From Toxoplasma gondii ME49 (lineage: Eukaryota; Apicomplexa; Conoidasida; Eucoccidiorida; Sarcocystidae), in the NCBI RefSeq assembly GCF_000006565.2, contig NC_031480.1:6943091-7007090 (forward strand): a stretch of DNA of 64,000 bases, given 5' to 3'. Positions within the stretch are counted from its first letter, which is position 1. Each line of letters begins with the position of its first letter. The notes under the pieces are model-generated. The model saw only the letters and a list, made by a program, of their open reading frames with translations. It did no database searches and had not been told where the DNA came from. The position numbers were made by a program, and so were the translations under genes. Of this stretch, positions 37,935 through 49,710 are shown piece after piece.

Positions 37935-39730
37935 CGATTCGTCTCGTGCAGCATTGCCGTAGCCGGATAGGCCTGTTTGATGGTCGCGATTAATGCTATT
38001 CGTGAAAAGGCGGTAGGCGACTGCAGACGGATTGCGCACACTATGGGGTTCAGTGTGGTGGGGTGGAGCGATTGACGACGTTAACACCCACACCGCAGCT
38101 GATATCGTGGCGCTTCACTTGGCGCCCCCGCTACATTGTCGAGCACCTGCATGCTCACAGGTTTGTGCTCCGATTGTCGAATTGGAGCAGGGGAACGATC
38201 CAGGGCCGTATTAGTCCTGAAGGTGATATGCAAAGGTGGATAGTGTCTGTGTTCCACCTCACACTTGAGTTCTGGCACGTTGCGTTCAGCCAGGGGGGAT
38301 GGTTACTGTGAGCAGAGTAAGTCGCAGTGACGTCTGCACGCCCAGAATAGAACGTGTTGTATCATGGCGGCATCGGGTTGGTTTTCTGTTCCGGATGACC
38401 CAACAGCACCGTAACGCACGAGGTTGGGCTGGTTGCGGTGGAGTACGTTGCTTGATCGTTACGCGGTTTAAAAATATCATGTTGGTGTCAGTTGCTTTCC
38501 ACGGTCATCCGGTGTGGACTGGCTTCAGCGAAAAGACGTAGGGACCCGCAAGCAAGGCGGCACATGGCATTTGATATGTACTGGTCTGTTTGAGTTAACG
38601 AGTGGCGACACGATGAAGGCCTGTCCGAGGTGGCATTTAAGGGAAGGTGGAGCAAGCCGCACTTTTCTAGTACCTATTGTGTATAGGCGGATGAGAGTCC
38701 GCTGTTTGGAAAGGTACGCAGAAGATACGGGGAAGAGTGGGTAGGATGTGGCAAGAATATCGCCCAACCGTCACCTGCGTAGTGGCGCCCCAATTCTGCA
38801 GGTTGAGGCGGTACGGGAACCAGGTTCCTTCCCATCTCAAATGACCAACGCAGTGCTAGAATATTCTGCACAGAGATTTGGCTGCGTACAGATTATGTCG
38901 GTCTCAGCCCGTGCATAACCGGGTGTACCTTGTATTGTCTCTCCACGTGGCAGGGGCGATGCTTTTTCCCGGCATGCAAAGTAGCATACTCCTCGACATT
39001 CAAATGTACAGTCAGTTATTGTTTCTGGTGTCAAAATCGTGGAGTCAAGCAGGGCTCCACAAGTGTTAATTGCTAGTGCTATGCTAGAGGTAGGCAGAAC
39101 TGATGGGTACACCATAGCATCGATTGTGTTGGACATTCGTATTGACGTACGGGCGTAGCTCACGTATTTCCCCAGAAGAGTTTTTTTTGTATGCTGTGGC
39201 TCCCTGGGGTGCTGTCGCCATGCGGTCTCCATAATCTGTCTCGATATCTGAGCGGTTTGATGGTCGTAGTTATATTTGCGTCGGCGTCGCTGTAGTGCGC
39301 GTTGGGTTGGACTCACCATAGACAGCAGTTCCTGTCCTCCGTAACATAACGGCTCTCAACTAATGTCGTACCTGAACGGTATTGTGTAGCACACGATGTG
39401 ATGTTGTACTGTGGCTAATGGATGTAGCAGATGTGGACATGTTTTCTTGAAGACTGAGAAGCAATGGTTGTCTTGTACCTTCCTTGTGGGTAAGCCTCGT
39501 GGGCTTGTGAATGCAACGGAGAGATACCCGTTTATCGATACTCGCCTCGCGCAGTGTCGCGGTTGCCTGGGATTACTGTGCAGTCGTGTAACATCGTAGC
39601 ATGTAACAAAAGGCAGTACGCGACCACAGGATGACCGCGCGGACCGTGTTGGTCAGTGTAGAAGAGAATTGGAGACGATGAGGGCGTCGCGCAAGTATTC
39701 GTCAGGGCGGTGTCGCACGTCCTGAAATGA
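37935..39730. repeat. Decayed terminal satellite monomer
   Basis: Satellite landmarks are still legible but heavily mutated. They include the CCAAC(T/G)CAGTGCTAGAA marker near 38,845, a weakened anchor near 39,470 and an AAAAGGCAGTACGCGAC block near 39,608. Beyond about 39,730 no satellite landmark remains. Gradual decay at the edge of an array is common in satellites. Confidence 0.7.
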
Positions 39731-42700
39731 GAGTCGCTGTAAAGGCGCCGGCCAGGAGGGAGGATCGATTTGTTTGCTTGTTACATGTGTTCGACGGTGG
39801 CGTGGCAGCTACGCTGCACTCGAAGTAGATTATTGGATATTTGTACTGCAGGCCCCAGCTGCCTTCAGTTTTCTGCCAAGGAGTGCAAAGGAATGTGAGC
39901 AGCGGGAAAGTTGATGATGGCCTTCTGACAGTGCAGAAAAAAAAGGGGTGCATCAAGGTGTGCAGATGTTCACTGAAGGTGATTATTGATTCACCCTAAT
40001 TCTGTACCATGAAGACTTTGCCGGCGTACGAAACGATTACACGCCAGGCATCACAGTTTCTGGTATCTGTTGTTCGGCTGAACGCCCTTGTGCTGTTATC
40101 CGCGTAGAGACCATCAGCAGGGATGGAGTGGAATGCTGAACAGCGATGCTTCAAGTCCAGTTTGCTGTCGTAGTAAATTGGGTGAGCTGCCTGAGGTGGA
40201 GCTCGTGCCGATGTCTTGGCTATAGTCGGCGGATCGGGATGATCAAGGAGAACAGTGTTCGACTCCAACATCCCTGGTGACTACGCTAAATCCATTCAAT
40301 TATTAACACATTGTGAGGACAACATAAAAAAAAAGCATACGGTTCAGGTGGTGGCAGGCCGCCGGTCTCCCTACTCAGCTTGCGGCCAGTAGGAGTGTAT
40401 TTACAGCATACGAAAGTAGGAAATTTGAGGTTCCTCGGGCGGAAATCCTCCGCACAATACTAGGCGATAGCTCGGGAGTTTGTACGGGAACTCCTCCATT
40501 GTGGCATGTGGTCAGTGTAAGGAACAGGCACATCATTTGACGGGTCACCGCATCCCTGTTGGCAAGATACAGAAAGCCACGTTTGCGTTTGTGGGCAAGG
40601 GTTCGGAACAGCTGAGGACATGAGACGATTCATCATCGGTTATGTGCAGTTCCATCAGTGAATAGTTTGTTATTCGCTGAACGCTGCGCGGACCTACAAC
40701 GTCCCCACCCCACTCCCACCTCGGAGTGTGCGACTGCGCAACTGGTCCAACATGAAATGCGTAAGAGACGTCCCCCGAAGTCTCTGCTCCCCCCCTCCTG
40801 GAGTTGTCGAGTCTCCGATGGGATCGCTGATTCTAGAAGGTGTTTTCCATGTTGAATAGTGAAGAAAGTAACGAGTTTTTCTTATCTACATCAAAACTCG
40901 GCCTGTGTCCACAGTGAATGACAAGAACATCAACGGTGGCGAGACGTTTAACAGAGTTGGAGTTATGAGGAATGTTCTTTAATGCCGTAGAGTCTGCGGC
41001 ATTCTTGCTCACAAGGTTGTTTATATTCACAAGCTTTGAGTAAGTTGACGGCATACGAACTCGCCGTGCGAGAATGGTGTTGTCGACAACGGCAACAGTT
41101 TATCCGATGTTGGTCGATGTGTCGTCGGGTTGTTTCTCCAGCTGGATGAAGTAAAAGGTGTCGGAAAGGTATGGAGGCAAGATGACGATCAAATGACACC
41201 ATTCGAGCAGAGCAGGTCAGGTATCGTATCCCTCAACGTTTGATGGCTGATGGAACGCGGGAGAGACGAGCGAGTTTTCTAACTGTTCTTATTCATATGG
41301 TTATCCTTGTGCAGGCCGGACACCAACGATTTTTGTTGTGGTTCTGCGCGAATAGGATGCTTGAATCGAGCGGTGACATACATTGTGTTTACCACTTCAC
41401 TAGTCGTCTAAGTTATTTATAGAAGCTAGTTCATCCATATCACACCATCTGGGGATAGGATGATGACGAGTGGCGGGCAGATAGTGGCACAGAAGTGAAT
41501 CGGACAAGGTATAGCTCAAGGCCCCAATGAATGATCTGCGTGAAGGTGCGAGGGGGGGGCCACGGTCGGACGAATTTCCATTTCTCACATCATCCAAATT
41601 ATTGTCGATGAATGATGGCGCGGTCAAGTCTGATTATCGCGTGTTGGCGGATCTGGCTTTCCGGACCGTACTGAAGGGATGGGATGGCCGAGCAGCTAAT
41701 ATGGTGTCCAGTTGTAGAGGAAGAGGAATCAATCCAGTGAAAAGGGTTTGCCAGCAGACTTCGGGGGGTACCCGGGAGACACACATAGTAGCGACAGATC
41801 CGGTTTTATGAGGCTCTACGACGTTTGTTTGCTTGTTGTTACATTATGCGTTGCCACGATTGGTGTGATTTCAGGAACATGAACCAAATATGGAAAGGAA
41901 AAGCGATTGAGCGAACATACGATTTTGGAAGCACGTGAAGACGATAAAGAGGAGCAGGTCGAAGTAGCAGGATGTGAAGGAACGGAGAAGAAAGCTACCG
42001 TGGTAGTCCCCCCTCTTGTGTCAGGTTGAAATTTCTGGGCATCATATGCTTTCAGTCAGATGAACAAGATTATTAGCTGCATGAGTCTGTTCACCGAGAC
42101 ATAAAATGCTGAAGTAAAACGCGGTTTGATTCGCCGAAGTAAGAGATTGGATTCACAGTCTGAATCGGTGCCTCCTGCATGTCCTCCTCGACTACGTGTG
42201 GCCTGTTGGCGTCGCCCGCGTCGCTACTGCGATCACAAAAAGTCGAGAGATGGGCAACCTGAAGAAAAGGGTTGTGGCGCCGAAGATGCAAAAAATGAAA
42301 CCGCTTCGGTTTAGACGGTCACAATGCTGGAATGTTATTAGAAGCGGCATAACATTCATGGGGACGTAGCTGCTGTCCTCTTCTTCGTCGTTCCCATGTT
42401 GCCACGTTTTTTCTTCCATCATCCTCGATGACATGTTCTCATATGTTTTATAGTGGTCAAATAAGGAGCGAAAGTGACGGTGAGTGGTGAAGTGTATTGC
42501 TTCGTTGTTACCGTGGGAACAGTAAACAGGTGGACATGATATCTTCTACAGGTTCCCCAGTGACGTGCACGCACATATGTTGCAACGGGGAGGAGAAGTG
42601 CGAACTAGGATGGGTAAGCGAAGAACAGAAAATTGAGAGGCGTGTGCTGTAAGCGGTGTTGTATAATAAAAAACCATTTCCGTGGTGCCATTGTATTTCC

Positions 42701-42870
42701 GCCACATAGTGTCAAATATTGTAAACAAGTCACTTTATTCAGGCACTGGTTTTCTAGTTTCCAAACACTGCAGGAAGTTGCGAAAAAAAGCGGCCTAGTT
42801 GGCGGACATTATTTTCCTCGAAATATTTCGGGCAGATGTAAAACATAGATGCAAATGTATCGCTGGAGTG
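39731..42870. other. Non-satellite sequence, no recognisable gene
   Basis: Only short frames are present; the longest are about 94 codons near 41,527-41,811 (+) and 91 codons near 39,996-40,271 (-). I see no family resemblance, no clear exon chain and no repeat. GC is lower than in the array, and the G-over-C bias of the + strand fades. A decayed gene or intergenic DNA are both possible. Confidence 0.5.
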
Positions 42871-42984
42871 CGTGAAGACACGTCAAGTGGTGGCAAATGT
42901 GTGCAGCGGTGCATTGAGAGAAGAGGGACTCTGTCTAATTCTCTCGGCACCGACGTATGAAAGTGGTCCACAAATGAAAATTCC

Positions 42985-43300
42985 TTGTATCTTTGTAGTT
43001 CACTGTGTGCTCAGGATCATGCCAAAAGAGTTCACCAACGGTACTGGGAAGTGGGAGATCGCGTTGTGTCTGTGGGGAAAAGATTTGCTAACCCCATCGC
43101 CGTACAGACGTGCATGTCTCTCGCTGAACGTGATTGTCCCTGTATAACGTCAGTCACCTCTCATATAATCTGTACATGTCTCACTTAAGCGCGTCCACAT
43201 CCGTCGGTATGTCGCCTATTTTCCGCAAAATCCGGCTAGTAAAAGAATTCACGGCCTTACCTGCACAGTGTGGCTATCATGTACTCCCTGATGGCGTGGC
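42985..43300 (+). pseudogene. Possible retroelement integrase-tail remnant
   Basis: One frame (from about 42,985) reads a stretch like the segment after a Ty3/gypsy integrase core: AQDHAKR followed by WEVGDRVVSV. Further on, after a stop, comes HPSVCRL, where such elements usually read HP.FHVS. The spacing is roughly right but compressed, and the surrounding frames are closed. I found no integrase core or reverse transcriptase upstream on this strand. Chance similarity is a real possibility. Confidence 0.25.
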
Positions 43301-44860
43301 GTCTTTAAGCGGCTGCTTGCAGCGGCAATCCGCCTGACTACTTGTTTTCACTGTTGTGTGTTTACGTCTCGCAGCAAAACGTTGGATGTAGACACAGAAA
43401 CTGTAGCAGGAACAACAGTGCAGCAAAAGACCCAAAGCAGTTCTAACAGGACAGCACCATGGAACGTCCAGGCTTCGGACCAATTGACCTGTGATATTCA
43501 CTATATATTTTTTATGGACACAGGATCAGAGTTTAGGATGTTCAGTTTTGACATCACCTAGATCATGTGCCTAAGCGGAAAAGCCACATATCCTAGGGTT
43601 TTTTGGCTGGCATGTCTCAGTGGTTACTTCGATGTACGGGTCGGTCGGTTCAGGTCATCGTAATCCAAGTAGTTGAGCACAGGTGTCACCCTATTATGGT
43701 TAAAGTCTTATGTTTGCCTTGTACGCTGGGGGTGGGTGATGCACATATGGCGCTAATTTCCATATCCGCCACTCGGCTGAAAACGATTCAGCTCCAACGC
43801 AACAGAATGTGACTTTTGTATTTGTATAGAGAATGAATCGTTCTTGGCCAGTGTGTCAATCGGTATGAGTACATGACTGACAGCCATTATGAATGGGAGA
43901 GCGATTCGTATCCCCAGCAAGTCACGAATAATCATACTTCTCATTCAGTAGCTCTTAGATCCTGAATATTGTACAACCGATTGGAATGACGAGCTCCACG
44001 GACTTCAGCTCATCTGTTGGCACAGTGGCTACGACGGGAGAATTTAAATCATTGACAGCTCGTGCTGACCAAGAGGTTGAGACCAACTAGCTATCTGACA
44101 GAAGATGCGTTTTTTGGACAGCCGTGCGCATAGCAATAAGGAGGCGCGTTTTCCTTCGCATTCCTCCAAAATCTTGCTTTAAGTTCATGCTTGTATGAAT
44201 TCCATGTGGTGGCGACAACGTATGATGGAAGCACACTCAATACGGCAAAGTGTGAATGCAATAACTCGATTCGTAGACAGTTCATGACTCACGGGAGTCA
44301 GCAATGACTTCCTGTCTCACGTTTTCGAACTGATAGGTTCTTGGTCAACGTGACACCACCAACAACTGCATCCCTTCAGATCATACCCACACGAGAGGAC
44401 GGTCGAAGAGTTTGCCTAGCGGGTGATGGAGCAGCCTCTTACTAAGATATGCTCGGGGCAGGCATGTGATTCAGAGATTGGCTGCTCACGGTGAAATTAG
44501 GGGAATCCTCCTCACAGCAAAGACCACGCAACACAAAAGACAAAGCAGAAAAAAATATCCGATACAGCCCTCAGAGTGATCGATAAATAATCAAGAGACG
44601 GGAAACGATATAATTATCGCTGAAGCATTTAATATGGTACTCTGGGTAACAGCGAATCACATCTGCATTTTGGGAACTGTTGAACTGATCTTATGCCACC
44701 AGTGTATAACACGACACCGGAAACCTTTTTTTCGACTTTTGCCTCAAAACCCTTCATACCTACTCGAACACTGCTAGGCCATGGGCAGAGTTTACCAATG
44801 CACTATGACTTTCGTGTGTGCTCGTCAGTGCAGAGGTGCAGCCGGTAGGAAAAAAAGGAA
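43301..44860. other. Intergenic-like sequence, nothing recognised
   Basis: No frame exceeds about 75 codons and none has a protein-like composition that continues through plausible splice sites. No tandem or inverted repeat was noticed. It may hold downstream sequence of the inverted paralogue that begins at about 45.75 kb on the - strand. Confidence 0.45.
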
Positions 44861-45780
44861 TTAGAAGTTAGTCCAATTATTTCTGACGCCGACGCTCTTA
44901 GGCGTGTAGCCACTCGGACACTTTCGCCGACAGCATTTTGGAACGCCGGTCATCAGGTCGCCGTAAACTGAATTACTCATCAGGACTGAGGAACCGGCGA
45001 TATTAGCCGTCTGGGTACGTGTAACCCTATCCCATGCGAAAAAAACATATACATCCACTAAAGACGTTTTCTCCTGATCCCTTTTGCAGCCTTGGTACAC
45101 CCAATAGGTGTTCTTCAACAGAAGGTGAAATAGTGGAGGATGACCGGTGTTTCTCATCCCTCTCAATATTATTTACAAGTGTCGCGTTCACGCATACTTA
45201 CAGAACCCAAACCTTGATCGGAGTACAGTAGCAGAGCACGGTTTGAACAAGGAAAGGGCGACGGTACACAGATTGACGGGCACCAGCAATTGCTGGTACT
45301 GTATTCTCTGTAGTTCATCCTCCACCTAATATCTGACATATCGTATTACCACAGGACAATTTCCAACTCCAGTCAGGGTGTTTTCTACGTACAAAGGCAT
45401 GGAGAATATCACCGCTAACTCCATTTTCCACTACGAGTGTCCAAGAGGTCTGCAGTCAGCGAAGAAGGTTGACTTCTTGTTGTATTTGTCCAAAATGTTG
45501 CGCTTCTCCCCTTTTCATCGATGACAGGAGCACTTAGTTTCCTGTTGGCCGCCTCAGCCAAGAAGGTCCACGTTGCGAAGAAATCGTCAGGCATGAGAGA
45601 AAAGAGAACTACTACAGTAGGGTAGTAAAGGGAAAGGCAGGAAGCAGCAGACGTGCACGATGATGAGGCCAGATGTAGCTGACGGAAGCACTCGACCCGG
45701 CCTTTCGTGAAGAAATAGTACTCAGTCCCGCCTCGCCTGTGCTCGTTCATTAAGGATACCCAGGGTTATTACTTGGAGCT
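44861..45780 (-). pseudogene. Left member of an inverted paralogous pair, probably broken
   Basis: Exon 1 (start at 45,750) reads 111 codons. It has a hydrophobic run ending VVVLFSLM at about residues 46-53, then PDD and a ~55-residue domain with GRSAT, TTRSQPSS and ADLLD. It stops at 45,415. The same DNA in the right copy (47.9-48.3 kb) continues to a splice donor; here the aligned donor is GTACGT (45,392) but lies beyond the stop because of a net 2-nt length difference near 45,415-45,430. A second conserved block (44,861-45,057) begins after a CTTTAG acceptor and reads LDVYV, LMSNS, PKCCRRK to a stop. Matching codons in both copies differ mainly at third positions, which suggests past coding. 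By recollection, lineage-specific families of this build occur near coccidian chromosome ends; membership is a guess. Confidence 0.45.
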
Positions 45781-45829
45781 TGCGATCGTCAGGAGCAAGA
45801 AAGAGAGGTCAGTAATAGATCCGGGAGTC

Positions 45830-47770
45830 TAGAGAAAGTTATCTGGGACCCGCGCACGAGAATCCATGAGTTGATGAAAGTCTTTTTTAACCGACAGTTT
45901 GTGATAAAATAGGTTGTTACATTCACGTGGGGTTTCCGCTTCAGCAGGATGATCCATCAGCTGTTCTACCTTGACTCGTATGCTCTTTTTAGGGGCAGAG
46001 CAGCTAAGACAGGAGAAAGGGAAAGATCCCGTCGAATATTTGATGAAGAACACATATTCCAACAAAACGCACCAGGGAAATATAGAAGCCTGCCAAATTC
46101 AGATCTGTCACTAAAACTCTAAAGAAAAAGGCGTCCGCATGATAACCGAAAAACCTTCGCACAACGAGGATTGCACTGGGTGAGAAGTCTGGACCATATC
46201 CGCGGCTTCCCTCAAAGCATCCTTTCGAGAGGTGTTGAGAGCAGTGTATATGCGCTCCCGTGTTGCAAAGCCTCCCGTAGGAACTGAAAAGTGATTTAAG
46301 CATTTACCCAGTCAGTGACGCTGGCGCGCTCGTCACAGCAAAGACACGATGGGAACCTACGCTTTGACATGTTCCGGATCACAATTGCAAATATAACAGC
46401 AGGCTGAAGAACCGTGAAGTGTCTGGCCGTCCCGAGCAAGCCAGTTCTTTGTCCTTTCAATCTTTCCCATCATGCCGTCGGTCACCGCGTGTGACGTATA
46501 TCACCGTCGGTAGGGAAAAAAAGTGTAGTTGAGTTTACCTCCAATTTCATGCGGATGTGGAAGATGCGAGCTGCCGGGAAACTATTACAGCAAGGGCTAT
46601 CCCCAAGTTATACTGTTTGCAACACTGAAAAATTCCTCTTTCGTTCGTCAGAATCAGTGCGATTGAGTGCCAGGTTCCCTTATGGTGGAACATGAATGAT
46701 CATGAAAAGAGTGCCAGCGTTACATCAGAAACAGCTTCAAAGCACTTTCACTAGGAGTTACTGCACTAGAGTGGTGAGAATTGAAACGGCGCAGATTGTG
46801 GTCGCGATACCTTGACATATTCCACGAAAAAAAGGGGTCGTGTGAGCATGCAGGAACAAAGCTTGACAAACATACGTGTGATGTACTACCATGTCAATAT
46901 GAAAACACACACAGACAGACCGTTATTCCCCTTTATATGCCTCACAGCTTGCCAAGATTTCCGACAAGTTATTTTTTTGGCCTCTAAATTTCATGTTGAT
47001 TAGATGCGGTGCGTGTCGTCAACCATACAGTAATTCGTGGTTCATCTTTACAGAGTTGTACTCCATCCTTCGTTGCTGAAGGCGCAGGTGCATTCAGTGT
47101 CTTTTTTTTTCGGCAACTGTATTAGGCATCACGCGGCGTTACCAATAGCATGACGGAAAACAGTGAAAGAAAAAATGGAACAACTGCGTTCTTCAGCTCC
47201 GCTACACACTTTCAGGTTCTACAATGTCTCCTTATATGTGCACTCGTCATCCGCCATACTTTACAGCTCGGATTCTCATTGTGCCCTGGTACTGACAAGA
47301 AGACGACCACCGTGAATTTCCGCAAGGCAACGTGACTGGCAGAGCAGGGCAAAAGCTAAAGACACGCTTCAGTCGCTTCAGAAGAGTTCCTATCGCGGAG
47401 CGCAGAACAACTAGCAGCTTGCAACTGGGCCTGCACACACTGTCAGTGCACATGCTGATGGGTGCTCGACATCGCATGCAGAGCAGCACACCTGATGTGA
47501 AATGATTGACGACGATCATCCGAATGCTTTTCTTTCTAACTCGTGACACATTAAAATTTGGCATGTTCAGATGTTCCCAGCGTTTTCTCTTCTTTCACCT
47601 CATGTTTCTACGCCTCCCTGCATGTATGGAAAGCAATCGCTCTTTTTTCGTCCCCTCACGAGAACGTTGATGCTGTAATGGAAATTTCATCTGCATGTGT
47701 AACGGCTTCTTCACAGCTTGTTGAATAGAAACTTTTCTGCGATCCATATCGCCCGTGTCCATGGCCAGCA
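45830..47770. other. Spacer between the inverted paralogues
   Basis: This is about 1.9 kb between the two head-to-head copies. Short frames on the - strand (45,829-46,065 and 46,004-46,303) have mixed composition and no recognised motifs. If the pair was ever transcribed, both 5' regions would lie here. Homology of the two arms extends to about 45,900 on the left and 47,780 on the right and then fades, so most of the spacer is unique. Confidence 0.4.
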
Positions 47771-47779
47771 TTCTTGTGA

Positions 47780-48800
47780 GCTCTTGTCAACGCCTGTGCC
47801 AACAGCTATTCACACACACGCGTGTCGTGCCCAGGCTCCAGATAGTCTTCTCTGGAATCCAGGTTCGATTCTATAGTTGACGTCTCTTTCATGCTCTTGG
47901 CAAGCGCAAGCATGATGCCTCCAAGCAATGTCTCTTGTTGTCCTGGACGAACGAGCAAGGACAGAACGGGAGCGACAGCTGTGTTCCACAACAAAAGCCC
48001 AAGGCGAGTGTCCCTGCAAGTCAACCACAAATTGCGTTATCATTACGCACGTCTTCTTCTTTTCCCATATGCTTTTATCCCCCTAGTAGTTCTCTTTTTT
48101 CTCATGTCTGACGACCTCTACGTAAGGAGGACGTCCGTGGCTGTGGCAGCCTCCCAGGAACTTAGAGCCACTGTCAATACTCAGGAAGGTGACAGCGCGA
48201 CATTGGGACCGACCACATCGCGAAGAAGACAACCTCCTTCGTCAACTGTAGACATATTAGCCAATCTTCGTAAAAATAGGAAGTTAGCGGCGACATCCCT
48301 CATGGCTCTGTAAGTGGACTAAGTTTGTTGAGTCTTGAATCCACCTATTGATGGTATATACACACTCTTTCCTGTTGTCGATCCGGCGGCGCATGAATTT
48401 AAAGGAACAGGCTACCGCCGATGGCATGTGATCGTCGATATGATGCGCGGTCTATCACTTCTTCAATATATGCAGTGCTTACCTGGTCCGATGAAGGGAC
48501 TGGCTTTGCGTATGTGTATATATGCGAGACTCGTAAAGTCTTTCGACGGAGGCACAAGCAACTGTGCTTTTCTACTGTTTCTTTCTGCGTAGAGAAGAGT
48601 AGCGAATGGGTTCATCGGTTGTGCAAGAATTACTGTAGGAAGATGGTGTGGCGGATGTTTATGTTCTATCTTATGGGAGACCGTACACCCTGATGAGTAA
48701 TTCGAATGACGATGGCAGGCGGGGGGATGATTCAAAATGTTATCGGCGGCAACGCGAAGGAGACGCGTCTTTCCGGGAACGTCCCCGTTGCGAATACGTG
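47780..48800 (+). repeat. Right arm of the ancient inverted duplication
   Basis: Its reverse complement matches 44,880-45,900. Clear runs of similarity occur in the 5' part (CGTGCCCAGGCTCCAGATAG near 47,828), the coding part (AGTAGTTCTCTTTT at 48,087), the donor region (GTTAGCGGCGACAT at 48,282) and the second exon (CTGATGAGTAATTC at 48,690). Overall identity looks like 60-70% with small indels. The left arm carries about 30-40 bp more just before the LMSNS codons. Confidence 0.75.
47891..48309 (+). CDS. Right paralogue, candidate exon 1, membrane or secreted protein of unknown function
   Basis: The frame is open from ATG 47,891 to the donor GTAAGT at 48,310 (140 codons if read to the TAA that overlaps the donor). 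Residues about 55-71 form a hydrophobic run ending LVVLFFLM, a likely signal anchor. It is followed by SDD and a polar domain with GDSAT, TTSRRRQPPSS and VDILANL, which align with the left copy. The frame is not conserved between copies upstream of about residue 37, so the true start may be later or the exon may have an acceptor. The Met at 48,103 (MSDD) is conserved in both copies. Function unknown. Confidence 0.4.
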
Positions 48801-48890
48801 TACTCCTCTTCCCTTATTGTCTCGTGTCGAATGCACATCTGCATCAATGGACACAAACACAAATTGCAGTGCTGCAATACTCTATGCTGA
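48643..48890 (+). CDS. Right paralogue, candidate exon 2
   Basis: The frame ADVYV..YTLMSNS...KCYRRQ aligns with the second block of the left copy and ends at TGA 48,888-48,890. Several matching codons differ only in the third base. The acceptor used by the left copy has no AG here. Nearby AGs at 48,638 and 48,642 do not restore phase with the donor at 48,310. Either the exon boundaries differ from my model or this copy is also damaged. About 35 bp present in the left copy are missing. Confidence 0.3.
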
Positions 48891-48899
48891 AGCATTGAT

Positions 48900-49700
48900 G
48901 ATGCAACGCCACAGACAAAACGTACAAGTAGTTGATTGTTGAAGGCATCCCGAGACATCTGTGCTCATCCCATGCTCTTTGTTGACTTTTTTCTACTAGT
49001 GGAACTGAACATATAGACGAGCCAATATGGCTCCGATTGCAGAAAGGGTCCGCTGTCTCCCAGAGTACCACTTACTAGTGCCAGTGTTGCCATGGCGACT
49101 GCTTCGGCCGTTACTGTTTTTCGGGTCGTTCCTGTGTAGATGTTACAGAGACACTGCCCTTCCTTGCTCTTTGCAGTTGTTGCATTGAATTTACCACTGC
49201 GGGGATTTTTTGAGTTCGATGCACACGCAGAAACGGGGACCCACTGTATCACGTGTGTCCCGCGAGCATACCTGAGAAATGAAGAGCTACACCACCGACT
49301 GCGCACACATATAAGGTGCCGTATCTTCGTCTGTTGGTGTCACTGCGCAGGGCTGCAGCCGGCGCTGTTGTTGTCACCTTACTGACTATGAGACAACACA
49401 CAACGAGGAGAAGAGTGAAGTTACTGCGCGCTGCCCGTAAGTCATCGAAATGCCTTTGGATGTTTTTCCAGACGCCTCTGCACAGTGCAGGAGGAGACAG
49501 TCAGATGGGTGTATCAATGACTTTTCCAGCGTTGGGTGTGAAGGATCTTGCGGAATCGACTGTCAACGACTTTTGTCAACTTTCGAGTGGTCACGTTGCC
49601 CCTCTGCTCTCGACAGGGACGTACGTCGCATCACGGGAAGGGGTGTATGTCGTCTGGTTGAGTTGGTGGTTCTGCGCATACACATAGAGAGTCAGATCAA
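48900..49700. other. Region with isolated splice-like signals, no assignable gene
   Basis: A GTAAGT follows the frame at 49,437, and pyrimidine-rich AG acceptors occur at about 49,471, 49,531 and 49,710. A 123-codon frame (49,316-49,687) and an overlapping 188-codon frame (49,450-50,016) share the interval, so at most one is coding. No conserved domain is recognised. Confidence 0.3.
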
Positions 49701-49710
49701 GTGCTTTCAG

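Larger units (their letters stand above)
1..39730. repeat. Satellite array, ~1.65-kb divergent monomers
   Basis: This is a continuous tandem array with no recognisable gene. The + strand anchor AGAGGCAGTGGGAGCGTGT and its variants recur at about 1351, 2977, 4621, 5630, 7244, 8933, 12188, 14533, 17895, 19459, 20962, 22623, 24439, 26131, 27769, 29419, 31115, 32796, 34488, 36097, and as relics near 37710 and 39474. Most spacings are 1.56-1.82 kb. The exceptions are one short spacing at a sequence gap and three long ones where filler blocks sit. A second marker, CCAACTCAGTACTGGAACGT, recurs with compatible phase near 6.57, 8.25, 18.77, 20.45, 21.94 and 23.92 kb. Monomers differ by many substitutions but keep their order of sub-blocks. 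Short reading frames recur on both strands and are by-products of repetition. By recollection this resembles coccidian Sat350-related subtelomere-like DNA; the family name is inference. Confidence 0.9.

Noticed and set aside
1..39730. CRISPR array or other short regularly spaced repeats
   Set aside because: The periodicity is ~1.65 kb with diverged monomers. No short direct repeats with unique spacers exist.
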